A stretch of DNA of 31,673 nt from an uncultured delta proteobacterium (GTDB taxonomy: Bacteria > Myxococcota_A > Polyangia > Polyangiales > Polyangiaceae): positions 1 to 31,673 of the forward strand of contig CAIOHM010000162.1 of the NCBI GenBank assembly GCA_903858055.1. Direction: 5' to 3'. The translations under genes were made by a program, and so were the position numbers. Numbering within the stretch: the first letter of the stretch is position 1; each line of letters opens with the position of its first letter. Below, piece after piece: positions 7,685 through 15,103 of the stretch. The notes below the pieces were generated by a model, which saw only the letters and a list, made by a program, of their open reading frames with translations, had not been told where the DNA came from and made no database searches.

Positions 7685-8352
7685 GCAACCTCGGCGCACG
7701 CGCCCTTGATGCCCGCGATCGCCGCCCTGTAATCGGGCGACTTGAAGACCGCGTTGCCCGCGACGAGCACGTCGGCGCCCGCTTGGGCCACCTGCGCAGC
7801 GGTCGCGGGGACGATGCCGCCGTCGATCTCGATGAGCGTCGCGAGGCCTTTGCGATCGATCATCCCGCGGAGGCGGCGCACCTTTTCGAGCGTGCTGCCG
7901 ATGAACTTCTGTCCACCAAACCCAGGGTTCACGCTCATGAGGAGCACGACGTCGCAGAGCGGCAGCACGTGCTCGACCGCGCTCTCGTGCGTGGAAGGAT
8001 TGAGCACCACGCCGGCCTTCTTCCCGAGCGCGCGGATCTGCTCGAGGTTTCGGTGCAGGTGCGGGCACGCCTCGGCGTGGACGGTGATGATATCGGCGCC
8101 GGCCTTCGCGAACGCCTCGACGTACTTCTCGGGCTCGACGATCATCAAGTGCACGTCGAGGGGCTTCGGCGTCGCCTTGCGCACGGCCTCGACCACCACC
8201 GGTCCGAGCGTGATGTTCGGTACGAAGCGGCCGTCCATCACGTCGACGTGGATCCAGTCGGCGCCCGCTTCGTCGACGGCGCGCACGTCTTCGGCGAGGC
8301 GGCCGAAGTCAGCGGAGAGGATGGACGGAGCAACGAGGATCGGGCGCGTCAT
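7681..8352 (-). CDS. rpe: Ribulose-phosphate 3-epimerase
   Basis: Protein of 223 aa, a complete TIM-barrel epimerase that interconverts ribulose 5-phosphate and xylulose 5-phosphate in the pentose phosphate pathway. Motifs: N-terminal VAPSILSADFGRL, the metal-binding HVDVMDGRFVPNITLGP, DVHLMIVEPE, the MSVNPGFGGQKFI catalytic loop, IEIDGGI and the phosphate-binding DVLVAGNAVF. The start ATG 8352 has a GAGGGG ribosome-binding site about 4 nt upstream; an in-frame ATG at 8427 would add an unrelated 25 residues. It leads a two-gene unit with the HExxH lipoprotein and is divergent from the acetyltransferase gene. Confidence 0.96.
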   Translation of the reverse strand: MTRPILVAPSILSADFGRLAEDVRAVDEAGADWIHVDVMDGRFVPNITLGPVVVEAVRKATPKPLDVHLMIVEPEKYVEAFAKAGADIITVHAEACPHLHRNLEQIRALGKKAGVVLNPSTHESAVEHVLPLCDVVLLMSVNPGFGGQKFIGSTLEKVRRLRGMIDRKGLATLIEIDGGIVPATAAQVAQAGADVLVAGNAVFKSPDYRAAIAGIKGACAEVA

Positions 8353-8441
8353 ACGCCCCTCGCTCGTGCACGACGGCGCGCTGCGCAAGGAAAAAACGCA
8401 AGAGGTTCGCGAACTCGGGGATGCCAACGGTGTTTCGGCGG

Positions 8442-8450
8442 TGCTACCTC
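8442..8450 (+). promoter_or_regulatory. Putative extended -10 of the acetyltransferase gene
   Basis: TGCTACCTC fits an extended -10 (TGn followed by TACCTC) and ends 8 nt before GTG 8459. No ribosome-binding site fits in the remaining gap, so a leaderless mRNA is suggested. The identical 9-mer lies 7 nt before the rsfS start on the other strand. Confidence 0.45.
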
Positions 8451-8458
8451 TAACGACC

Positions 8459-8920
8459 GTGGGCTACGCGACCAGGCGCATCACCAAAGACGACTTCGAT
8501 CGCATCGTGACGGTCATCGATCACTGGTGGGGCGGACCTATCAGCACGCTCGCGCATCCCATCTTCTTCTACGAGCTCGGTCGCTTCGCGCGCGTCGTCG
8601 TCGACGAGGCCGACGAGCTCGTGGGGTTCCTCTTGGGCTTCGTCGCCGACGAAGCGGAGCGCACGGGCTACGTGCACCTCGTGGGCATCAACCCCGAGCA
8701 CCGCCGGAAGGGCGTGGCGCGCACCCTCTACCAAGAGTTCGAGCGCGACTGCGCGCACGGCGGCTGCATGCGCATGAAGGCCATCACGACGCCGGGCAAC
8801 GAGCCCTCGATCCGTTTTCACGCGGCCCTCGGCTGGAAGGTCGAAGAGCTCGATGGCTACGCGGGGCCCGGTCGCCGTCGCGTGGTGTTCACGAAGCCCC
8901 TGCCACGAGAAGGCGCATGA
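8459..8920 (+). CDS. GNAT family N-acetyltransferase
   Basis: Protein of about 153 aa with the GNAT fold that transfers an acetyl group from acetyl-CoA. VGINPEHRRKGVARTLYQEF is the acetyl-CoA pyrophosphate-binding motif A (R-x-x-G-x-A), preceded by strand ELVGFLLGFV and followed by RFHAALGWKVEEL (motif B). The start GTG 8459 is chosen because it follows a TGCTACCTC box; GTG 8441 in the same frame is an alternative that would destroy that box. The substrate is not recognisable. The stop overlaps the ATG of the next gene (ATGA), so the cNMP-fold protein is translationally coupled to it. Confidence 0.88.
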   Translation: MGYATRRITKDDFDRIVTVIDHWWGGPISTLAHPIFFYELGRFARVVVDEADELVGFLLGFVADEAERTGYVHLVGINPEHRRKGVARTLYQEFERDCAHGGCMRMKAITTPGNEPSIRFHAALGWKVEELDGYAGPGRRRVVFTKPLPREGA

Positions 8921-9468
8921 CCCCCGCAGCACCCTGCCTCGAGACGCCGCTCCCCACCGGTGTGCGCGTGCCCGGTTCGTCCGTCGACGAGCTCCGTGAA
9001 TGTGCCCTCTGCGGCGGCCTCGAAGACAGCGCACTCGCGTGGCTCGCCGAGCGCGTCGAGCGAATCGAGCTGCAAGAGGGGGACCTCCTCTTCCGCGAGG
9101 GAGACCCCGCGCGTGAGCTCTACTTGGTGCTCGAAGGCGAGGTGGAGCTCTGGAAGCGCGCCGCCGACGCCGACGATCACGCCGAGCTCGGCGAGCGCAT
9201 CAACATGATCCACGCGAAGAGCATCCTGGGTGGCTCGTCGGTCATCGACATGCAGGGGCGTCTCGCGACCGCCCGTGCCGCGAGCCACGTCGTCCTCCTG
9301 CGCCTCTCGTGCCGTGTGATGTCGCAGCTCTACCGCGACGACCTCAAGAGCTACACGATGGTCATCCTGAACGTGGCGCGCGACCTGAGCCGTCGGCTGC
9401 GAAACGTCAACGCGCTCGCAGCGACGCTCGCCTCGCACGCCCGCGGAGGCTCCGAGCGGCGCGATTGA
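8917..9468 (+). CDS. Cyclic nucleotide-binding-fold (Crp-like sensor) protein without HTH
   Basis: Protein of 183 aa whose main recognisable part is a cupin-like cNMP-binding domain (about residues 30-150). The family pattern is visible as RIELQEGDLLFREGDPARELYLVLEGEVEL, with a further ILGGSSVID turn and beta-roll after it. There is no C-terminal helix-turn-helix, so it is not a Crp/Fnr activator by itself; the helical tail (YTMVILNVARDLSRRL) may form a dimer helix. The GxxA arginine signature for cAMP is not obvious, so ligand binding is uncertain. It overlaps the acetyltransferase gene by 4 nt. It may act as a small sensor or adaptor, but the function is unknown. Confidence 0.85.
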   Translation: MTPAAPCLETPLPTGVRVPGSSVDELRECALCGGLEDSALAWLAERVERIELQEGDLLFREGDPARELYLVLEGEVELWKRAADADDHAELGERINMIHAKSILGGSSVIDMQGRLATARAASHVVLLRLSCRVMSQLYRDDLKSYTMVILNVARDLSRRLRNVNALAATLASHARGGSERRD

Positions 9469-9494
9469 CCCCCGGTACGGCTCCGTGCTAAGCT
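9465..9494 (+). promoter_or_regulatory. Putative sigma-70-type promoter of the carD-like gene
   Basis: A -35 TTGACC (9465-9470) overlaps the stop codon of the preceding gene. After an 18-bp spacer comes the extended -10 TGCTAAGCT (9486-9494; hexamer TAAGCT). This would start transcription near 9501, about 70 nt before the ATG at 9569. It is among the better -35/-10 pairs in the window. Confidence 0.45.
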
Positions 9495-9568
9495 TCGCGC
9501 ACTGGGCGGTATTTATCGCCTGACGGGAATGTGTGGTGCGAGCCGTGCGTTCTCGAACGCGAGGACCG

Positions 9569-10519
9569 ATGGCGACCGCAAAGAAGAAAGCGTCCGCAAC
9601 GAGCGCGAGCTCGAAGGCGAAGGGCAAGGCGACCACCAAGGCGAAGGCCCCGGCTCCCAAGAGCGCGCCCGCCTCCGCCAAGAAGAGCGCGCCCGCCAAG
9701 AAGGCCGAGAAGGCCGCTGCGAAGTCCGCCCCCGCGAAGAAGAGCGCGTCGGCCAAGGCCGCACCCAAGGCCAAGCCCGCGAAGGCGGCCGCGAAGGCCT
9801 CGCCCGCCAAGAAGGTCGAAGCGAAGGCTGCTTCCTCGGCGAAGAAGAGCGCGCCCGCGAAGGCGGCCCCGAAGTCGGCGGTGAAGGTCAAGGCCCCCGC
9901 CAAGTCCGTTCCTGCGCCGAAGAAGTCGCGCAAGAGCGTCCCGGCCGTCCCGCCGAGCCGCAAGTCCGTCTCGCGCCTGCCCACGTTGCGCAGCCTCGTG
10001 CCTGCCGCCGCGGCCGCGGTGAAGCCTGGCCCCGTGTCGTTCAAGCTCCACGACCTCGCGGTGCACCCGAGCCACGGCGTCGGTGAGGTCGTCGCCATCG
10101 AGCAGAAGGCGATCGGGGGCGGTCCGCCCACCGAGTTCTACGTGCTCCTCGTCCAGGGCGGTTCGAAGGTGATCGTCCCCGTGAAGTCCGCGCAGGCGCT
10201 CGGTCTGCGGCAGATCATGACCGCGAGCGAAGCCGACGCGATCCTCGACACCATTCGCAGCAAGGAAGTCGCCGTGAAGGTGGAGCCTTGGTCGCGCCGC
10301 TTCCGCATCTACCAAGAGATGGTGAAGAGCAAGTCGCTGCACGAGGTGGCCAAGGTCATGCGCGACATGCACCGGCTCCGCGGCTCGAAGAACCTCTCGT
10401 TCGGCGAGCAGAACCTCCTCGACAAGGCGAAGGGCTTGCTCCTGCGCGAGCTCTCGCTCGCCAAGCGTGTCACCGAGCAAGAGCTCGAGGGCCAGCTCGA
10501 AGCGGCGCTCGCCTCCTAA
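9569..10519 (+). CDS. CarD/CdnL-like transcription factor with N-terminal Lys/Ala/Pro-rich tail
   Basis: Protein of about 316 aa in two parts. Residues 1 to ~150 are low-complexity and strongly basic, made of KKSAPAK, KAAPK and AKASPAKK-type repeats like a histone H1 tail. Residues ~156-316 are a CarD/CdnL/TRCF domain: FKLHDLAVHPSHGVGEVVAIEQ, FYVLLVQGGSKVIVPVKSAQALGLR, then the helical part with WSRRFRIYQEMVKSKSLHEVAKVMRDM and FGEQNLLDKAKGLLLRELS. CdnL-type proteins bind the RNA polymerase beta subunit and stabilise open promoter complexes. Myxococcus CarD has the polymerase-binding domain first and an HMGA-like tail last; here the order is reversed, and no RGRP AT-hook is present. ATG 9569 has AGGA only 3 nt upstream; GTG 9533 is an in-frame alternative. 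Confidence 0.9.
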   Translation: MATAKKKASATSASSKAKGKATTKAKAPAPKSAPASAKKSAPAKKAEKAAAKSAPAKKSASAKAAPKAKPAKAAAKASPAKKVEAKAASSAKKSAPAKAAPKSAVKVKAPAKSVPAPKKSRKSVPAVPPSRKSVSRLPTLRSLVPAAAAAVKPGPVSFKLHDLAVHPSHGVGEVVAIEQKAIGGGPPTEFYVLLVQGGSKVIVPVKSAQALGLRQIMTASEADAILDTIRSKEVAVKVEPWSRRFRIYQEMVKSKSLHEVAKVMRDMHRLRGSKNLSFGEQNLLDKAKGLLLRELSLAKRVTEQELEGQLEAALAS

Positions 10520-10616
10520 GCGGTCCTCGAAGGCGACCGCCGCACGACGCGTCGACCGGTACGCCGGCCGGCGCGTTTCGTTGCGTGCCTGCGCGGACAC
10601 GTTGCTCGCGGCGCAC

Positions 10617-10651
10617 GAAGAAAAGGCGCTGGGCCTCGGACCCAACGCCTT
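10617..10651 (-). terminator. Intrinsic terminator of the sigma-28-family gene
   Basis: Read on the minus strand, an 11-bp stem (AAGGCGTTGGG with CCCAGCGCCTT, one U-G pair) around a 7-nt loop is followed by TTTTCTT. It lies 31 bp after the sigma-factor stop. On the plus strand the stem has a C-A mismatch and no T-tract, so it is oriented for the minus-strand gene. Confidence 0.75.
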
Positions 10652-10681
10652 CGGAGCCGCAGCCGCTTGGCGGTCACGCCC

Positions 10682-11365
10682 TCAGGCGACGTAGCGGTCC
10701 TTCTCGAGCGCGGTCTTGAGCATCTGCATCGCGCGGCCGTGGAGCTGCGAGATGCGCGGCTCGCTCACGGAGAGGTGCTTCGCGATGAGCTTGAAGGGCA
10801 CCGCCTGGAAGTAATGCATGCGCACGATGTGCCGCTCACGCTCGGGGAGCTGGTCGATGCCGCGCTCGATCATCTGCCGCACGGAGCGCTCTTCGGCCTC
10901 GTCGCCGGGGCGCGCACCGTCGTGATCCGCGAGGAGGCGCGAGAGCATGTCCGGGGGGAGGTCGTCGAAGCCCACCACGTGCGCACGTTGCGAAGCGGCG
11001 ACCTCGCTGCGGCCCTGCTCTTGGGTCACGCGGGTGCGCGCACGACGCGAGAGCCAATCTTGCGAGCGGAGCTCGTCGAGGATCGCGCCGCGGATGCGGA
11101 TGCGCGCGTACCATTCGAAGGTCGGCCCGGTGGCCTTGGGGCTCTTCTGAACGGCGTCGATGAGCCCGATGGTGCCTGCCGCCACGAGGTCGTCGCGCAG
11201 CACGTTCGGAGGCAAGCGCTTGAGGAAGCGTGCCACGACCTGATGCACCAGGCCCATGTGCGCCGTCAGGGCCTGCGCGCTCGCCGCACGAACCGTGCCC
11301 GTGCCGCTGGTCTTCGGGCTCGCCTTCACGGCGACCGACACTTTTTCTCCGCGAACCTTCTTCAT
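10682..11365 (-). CDS. FliA/WhiG-family (sigma-28-like) RNA polymerase sigma factor
   Basis: Protein of about 227 aa. Region 2 is clear: GLVHQVVARFLKRLPPNVLRDDLVAAGTIGLIDAVQK with TFEWYARIRIRGAILDELRSQDW, which is closely FliA-like. Region 3 follows, then region 4: LPERERHIVRMHYFQAVPFKLIAKHLSVSEPRISQLHGRAMQML. In flagellated bacteria this family controls late flagellar genes, but no flagellar gene is present here and the nearest motility genes encode the type IV pilus. The role may therefore be developmental (as for WhiG) or pilus-related; both are inference. The start is ATG 11365 with GGAG 11 nt upstream; GTG 11404 is an alternative adding 13 residues. It has its own terminator and a sigma-54-like sequence upstream. 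Confidence 0.9.
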   Translation of the reverse strand: MKKVRGEKVSVAVKASPKTSGTGTVRAASAQALTAHMGLVHQVVARFLKRLPPNVLRDDLVAAGTIGLIDAVQKSPKATGPTFEWYARIRIRGAILDELRSQDWLSRRARTRVTQEQGRSEVAASQRAHVVGFDDLPPDMLSRLLADHDGARPGDEAEERSVRQMIERGIDQLPERERHIVRMHYFQAVPFKLIAKHLSVSEPRISQLHGRAMQMLKTALEKDRYVA

Positions 11366-11420
11366 GCGAGGCAGGTCTCCGAACACGGGTTCCGCAAACT
11401 TCACGGATGTTCGCCCGCTT

Positions 11421-11436
11421 TGCGATCACCGTGCCA
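11421..11436 (-). promoter_or_regulatory. Candidate sigma-54 promoter upstream of the sigma-28-family gene
   Basis: On the minus strand, TGGCACGGTGATCGCA matches the -24/-12 consensus TGGCAC-N5-TTGCA with one mismatch (TCGC for TTGC). The invariant GG and GC are separated by exactly 10 nt. Transcription would start near 11410, leaving a ~45-nt leader before ATG 11365. I saw no enhancer-binding site. Confidence 0.35.
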
Positions 11437-11737
11437 TCGCGAAATGCGAAGCAAATGTGCGGAGCCCCGTGAGGCGCCCGAAAAGAGACGCGCAACAGTG
11501 GGTTCAGAATGACCCGGTGAACGCACGTTGCCTTGGAGTTTTCCTCGGCTTCGTGCGTCACGAGACCCCACCAAACACGGGGGTGGGTTGCTTGTGACCC
11601 GTGTGGGCCGACGTAAGCGCGAGCCGACGCAATGCACGCTCGCGCGCCGAAGAGGCCGATGGAGCCGATGTAACCTTTTGCGTGGATTCGGTCGCCCGGG
11701 TCAGCGTTGACCTCGCCGCCGAAAACGCGGCCCGCTC
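11437..11737. other. Non-coding gap upstream of the sigma gene
   Basis: About 300 bp between the sigma-54-like site and the end of the LysM peptidase gene. I found no convincing gene here. The one structure seen is a 7-bp inverted repeat, ACACGGG (11575-11581) and CCCGTGT (11598-11604), around a 16-nt loop; it has no T-tract. The region probably holds upstream regulatory sequence for the sigma factor and the 3' end of the peptidase mRNA. Confidence 0.5.
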
Positions 11738-12697
11738 TTAATTGTTCGCGGGGTCGACCGTAGGCGAATCGTTCGCGGGCGGGACCGGCGCTTCGCTCGC
11801 AGCGCCGCTCGGTGCGGTCTTGCTCCCCTCGCCGGTCGCGGCAACCGGCTTCGCGTCGTCGCTCGGCTCGGCCCCGAGCTTGCCCACGAGCGGGTTGTCG
11901 TCCGAGACGTCCGAGGCTCCCTCGTCGGGATCGACGCCGCCCTCGCCGTAACGCGGCGGCTCGCCGGGGCGCGAGAAATCGACCCAGAACGCGGACTCGT
12001 GGCGCGCGTCGAGGTGCACGAAGACGCTGTTCGGGTAGTACCCCACGCCCACGTTGCGCAGACTGCGGCAGAAGTCGCGCACGACCTCGTTGGGCACGCC
12101 GATGACCCGGAAGTCCATCGCGTGGCCGATGTTGTGGTTCGAGTGCGCGGTGTGCTGCTTGGGCGAGTAGGGCCGGTAGCCCGAGATCACCTCGAGGCGC
12201 CGTCCGCCGAAGTGGTCCGAGACGATGCCCACGAGCGCGATGAGGCGCGCGTCGATCGCGTGGGTGGGGCCGCCCTTCGCGCGGAGCATGCGGGCGAAGA
12301 CGGGGTGTGCGGCCTTGGGCACGCGGCCCGATCGATCGCGCACGGTGACGATCGCGTCTTCGGTGGTCGCGAGGCGCGAGAGGTGCACGACGCCCGGGTG
12401 CTTCGGCTTGCCGCTCCAGCGCGAGCCCTTTTCGCCCGCCGCCTTCGTCGCTCCGCTGCCCTTGCCGTGCTTGGGGTCCACCTCGTCATGCCCCGGAATG
12501 ACGATGCTCTGGCCGGCGCGCAGCGGCCGGCTCTTGAGGCGCGGGTTCGCCGCGACGAGTTCTCGAACGGTCGTGCGGTACTCGAGGGCGATTCCGCCGA
12601 GGGTCTGGCCGTGCCGGACCACATGGGTGGTTCGTGCCTGCGCCCAGGAAGAAACCAGGACGCACGATGCGAAGAGGGCTGCCAACCGCAGATGCAT
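11738..12697 (-). CDS. LysM-domain murein endopeptidase (DUF882/MepK-like, M15 family)
   Basis: Protein of 319 aa. Residues 1 to ~22 are a Sec signal peptide ending SWAQA. A LysM peptidoglycan-binding module follows (HVVRHGQTLGGIALEYRTT and on to LRAGQSIVIPG, about 24-68). Residues ~115-245 form the M15/DUF882 peptidase domain, with ISGYRPYSPKQHTAHSNHN, IGHAMDFRVIGVPNEVVRDF and VFVHLDAR; the histidines and the Asp of AMDFR are the expected zinc ligands. YcbK/MepK relatives cleave peptide cross-links in peptidoglycan. The last ~75 residues are an acidic, Ser/Pro/Ala-rich tail of low complexity. A TGCTAAGCC box lies 9 nt before the ATG. The gene is divergent from pilM; a role in opening the wall for the pilus machinery is possible but only inferred. 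Confidence 0.9.
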   Translation of the reverse strand: MHLRLAALFASCVLVSSWAQARTTHVVRHGQTLGGIALEYRTTVRELVAANPRLKSRPLRAGQSIVIPGHDEVDPKHGKGSGATKAAGEKGSRWSGKPKHPGVVHLSRLATTEDAIVTVRDRSGRVPKAAHPVFARMLRAKGGPTHAIDARLIALVGIVSDHFGGRRLEVISGYRPYSPKQHTAHSNHNIGHAMDFRVIGVPNEVVRDFCRSLRNVGVGYYPNSVFVHLDARHESAFWVDFSRPGEPPRYGEGGVDPDEGASDVSDDNPLVGKLGAEPSDDAKPVAATGEGSKTAPSGAASEAPVPPANDSPTVDPANN

Positions 12698-12706
12698 AAG
12701 GGGGGT

Positions 12707-12715
12707 GGCTTAGCA
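12707..12715 (-). promoter_or_regulatory. Putative extended -10 of the LysM peptidase gene
   Basis: TGCTAAGCC on the minus strand ends 9 nt before ATG 12697. The gap is ACCCCCCTT, which has no ribosome-binding site, so a leaderless or near-leaderless mRNA is suggested. Confidence 0.45.
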
Positions 12716-12742
12716 GCGGCGGACCTTTCGGGTGGGGAAGTT

Positions 12743-12772
12743 TTGACCAAAGGCCCTCGACTCTGCGAGACT
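12743..12772 (+). promoter_or_regulatory. Possible promoter of the pilMNOPQ operon
   Basis: TTGACC (12743-12748) and TGCGAGACT (12764-12772) form a -35 and extended -10 with an 18-bp spacer. The predicted leader of ~30 nt carries the GGAG ribosome-binding site of pilM. GAGACT is a poor -10 hexamer, so confidence is limited; TACGTG at 12785-12790 is another candidate. Confidence 0.3.
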
Positions 12773-12807
12773 CCTCGCCGGGGCTACGTGCCTCGAGGGC
12801 CGGAGAC

Positions 12808-13860
12808 ATGGCGGAAGGAAAGTTGCTCGTCGGCGTCGACATCGGCGCGAGCTCGATCAAGGTCGTGCAGCTCAAAGAGAGCCGGCGCGCGCTCACGATC
12901 GTGCGCCATGCCTACGTTGACCTCCCACGCGACACGATCATCGACGGTCACGTCATGAACCCGTCGGCGGTCACCGAGGCGCTCGAGCAGGCCTTCGCGC
13001 AAGCGAAGATCAGCCAAAAAGAGGTCGCTATCGGCGTGTACGGACAGTCGGTCATCGTGCGCAAAATCGCGATGCCGCTCATGACGAAGGAAGAGCTGCA
13101 GGAGTCGATCGGGTGGGAGGCCGAGCAGCACATTCCGTTCGACATCAAGCAGATGACCTTCGACTACGAAGTGCTCGCGCGCTTCCCCGAGGAGCAGCGC
13201 ATGGACGTGCTCCTCGTCGCCGCGAAGCGTGACGAAGTGAACGACGTCGCGACCATCGTGCGCGACGCGAAACTCAAGCCCCTCGTCGTCGACATCAACG
13301 CCTTCGCGATCCAAAACTGCCTCGAGCGCAGCCTCGGTACGCTCCCGCCCGACCGCACCATCGCGGTGGTCGACGTGGGCGCCGCGAACACGACGATCAA
13401 CGTGCTCTCGAAGGGCACCTCCGCCTTCACGCGCGAGATTCAAACGGCGGGCGCGTCGATCACGGAAGAGGTCCGCAAGCGCTGCAACCTCGGCTGGGAG
13501 CAAGCCGAGGCGTACAAGTGCGGCGCGCAGGGCGGGCTCGTGCCGCAAGACGTGAACGCGGCCATCGACCAAGCGTGCGCGAACCTCGCGGGCGAAGTGC
13601 ACCGCTCGCTCGATTTCTACCTGGCGACCAGCGGCGAGGCGGACGTCACGCGCGTGTACGTGTGCGGCGGCGGGGCCTCGCTCGCGCCGCTCTGCCGCGC
13701 GATCGAAGAGAAGACGCGCCGTCCGGTCGAGGTCTTCGATCCCCTCTCGTCTTTCGCCGTCGACGGCAAGGTCGACGAAGCCGCGCTCCGCGCCCGTGCT
13801 CCCCAGCTCACGGTCGCGCTCGGCCTCGCGCTTCGCCGCGCCAAAGAGGTGCGCGCATGA
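12808..13860 (+). CDS. pilM: Type IV pilus assembly protein PilM
   Basis: Protein of 350 aa with the actin/FtsA-like ATPase fold. The nucleotide-binding phosphate 1 motif is VGVDIGASSIKVVQL, phosphate 2 is VVDVGAANTTINV, and the adenosine motif is VYVCGGGASLAPLC. PilM is cytoplasmic and binds the N-terminal tail of PilN, linking the inner-membrane alignment complex PilN-PilO-PilP to the cytoplasmic motor. The start ATG 12808 has GGAG 2-3 nt upstream. It is first of five genes in the canonical order pilM-N-O-P-Q with overlapping junctions. Length matches the family. Confidence 0.96.
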   Translation: MAEGKLLVGVDIGASSIKVVQLKESRRALTIVRHAYVDLPRDTIIDGHVMNPSAVTEALEQAFAQAKISQKEVAIGVYGQSVIVRKIAMPLMTKEELQESIGWEAEQHIPFDIKQMTFDYEVLARFPEEQRMDVLLVAAKRDEVNDVATIVRDAKLKPLVVDINAFAIQNCLERSLGTLPPDRTIAVVDVGAANTTINVLSKGTSAFTREIQTAGASITEEVRKRCNLGWEQAEAYKCGAQGGLVPQDVNAAIDQACANLAGEVHRSLDFYLATSGEADVTRVYVCGGGASLAPLCRAIEEKTRRPVEVFDPLSSFAVDGKVDEAALRARAPQLTVALGLALRRAKEVRA

Positions 13861-14492
13861 TCCGCGTCAATCTCCTCCCGCAGAAGCAGCAGGCCCAAGC
13901 GGCGGACACGAACACGCTGCAGGTCGTCGTGCTCGTGGCGTTCTTGCTCGAGCTCGGCGCGCTCTTCTTCGTGCAGCACGCGAAGGAGCGCGAGCTCGAG
14001 TCCGTGAAGGCCGAATCCACGGCGGTGCGCGGTCAGATCGATCAGATCGGGCGCGAGATCGCGAACCACAAGTCGATTCAAGACGAGCTCAAGACGCTCC
14101 GCGATCGTGAGGCCGCCATCGAGAAGCTGCAGGCGGGCCGCGTCGGTCCGACCGCCGTGCTCCTCGAACTCTCGCGCGTGCTCACCGGCGACAAGGGTCC
14201 TTCCGTGGACCGCGCGCGCCTCGAGCAGCTCCGCCGCGACGCCCCACAGCTCGTGCCAAACCCGGCCTGGGACGCGCATCGCTTGTGGCTCACGAGCTAC
14301 CAAGAGAAGGAGCGGAGCGCGACCATCGGCGGCTTTGCGCGCGACGCCGAAGACGTCTCCGAGCTGCTCCGTCGCCTCTCGCTCAGCCAGTACTTCGAAG
14401 ACGTGCGCCTGCTCCCCGCCGAGAAGGTGCTCGACCCGCAGACCAAGGAGCAGCTCGTGCGGTTCCAGTTCAGCGCGAAGGTGAGGTTCTGA
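13857..14492 (+). CDS. pilN: Type IV pilus assembly protein PilN
   Basis: Protein of 211 aa, beginning MIRVNLLPQ. This INLLP motif at the extreme N-terminus is the segment of PilN that docks into PilM. One transmembrane helix follows (VVVLVAFLLELGALFFVQ), then a coiled coil (ERELESVKAESTAVRGQ to about LRDREAAIEKL), and a periplasmic ferredoxin-like domain ending QLVRFQFSAKVRF. PilN pairs with PilO in the inner membrane. The ATG overlaps the pilM stop by 4 nt, and its stop shares one base with the pilO start (TGATG). Confidence 0.95.
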   Translation: MIRVNLLPQKQQAQAADTNTLQVVVLVAFLLELGALFFVQHAKERELESVKAESTAVRGQIDQIGREIANHKSIQDELKTLRDREAAIEKLQAGRVGPTAVLLELSRVLTGDKGPSVDRARLEQLRRDAPQLVPNPAWDAHRLWLTSYQEKERSATIGGFARDAEDVSELLRRLSLSQYFEDVRLLPAEKVLDPQTKEQLVRFQFSAKVRF

Positions 14493-15103
14493 TGGCCGCG
14501 AAGAAGCCCGCAGGCATCGGCGCGTCGCTGTCGCCAGGAGCTCGAGGCGGCCTCGTGGGGCTCCTCATGGTCGTGGTCGCGGCGCTGTATTACGTCGTCT
14601 ACTACCAAGAGACCGACGACCTCATCACGAAGGCGAAGGCCGAGAAGGCCGACCTGCTCTCGGAGCTCGAGGCGCAGAAGCGCGCGCAGGCCACGTTCCT
14701 CAGCGACCGCGACGAGCTCGTGCTCCGTCAGCAGCGCCAGCGTGAGCTCAACAAGATCCTCCCCGAGGCGACCGAGGTCGCGTCGTTCCTCTCCTCGCTC
14801 CAGCAGGTCTCGAACCTCTCGGGCGTGGAGCTCGTGGGCTGGCAGCCGCTCGAAGAGCGCAACGAGTCGTTCTACGCGCGGAGCCCCATGCAGCTCGAGC
14901 TGCGCGGTCGCTTCCACCAGGTCGCGAAGTTCGTGCACGAGGTCGGTCGCCTCGACCGCATCATCAACGTCGAGAACATCGAGCTCTTCGAACCGAAAGA
15001 GGCAGGCGCGGACATCGTGATGCGTGCGCGCTGCCTCGCGACCGCGCTGCATCAGCTCCCGCACACCAAGGCCCCCGCGGCGGGCGGAGGTGCTCGTCCA
15101 TGA
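14492..15103 (+). CDS. pilO: Type IV pilus assembly protein PilO
   Basis: Protein of 203 aa, with a short basic N-terminus (MAAKKPAGIG), one transmembrane helix (GLVGLLMVVVAALYYVVYYQ), a coiled coil rich in Glu/Lys (AKAEKADLLSELEAQKRAQ), and a periplasmic domain. The PilO hallmarks LNKILPEATEVASFLSSLQQ and LELRGRFHQVAKFVHEVGRLDRIINVENI are present. PilO forms the inner-membrane heterodimer with PilN and contacts PilP. The start shares a base with the pilN stop, and the end overlaps pilP (ATGA), so expression is coupled. Complete length for the family. Confidence 0.95.
   Translation: MAAKKPAGIGASLSPGARGGLVGLLMVVVAALYYVVYYQETDDLITKAKAEKADLLSELEAQKRAQATFLSDRDELVLRQQRQRELNKILPEATEVASFLSSLQQVSNLSGVELVGWQPLEERNESFYARSPMQLELRGRFHQVAKFVHEVGRLDRIINVENIELFEPKEAGADIVMRARCLATALHQLPHTKAPAAGGGARP

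Noticed and set aside
9569..10020. AT-hook (RGRP) motifs in the CarD-like tail
   Set aside because: None found; the tail is Lys/Ala/Pro repeats of histone H1 type, so HMGA-like binding should not be assumed.
11575..11604. Inverted repeat ACACGGG/CCCGTGT as a terminator
   Set aside because: There is a 16-nt loop and no T-tract on either strand; it is too weak to call more than a possible structure.
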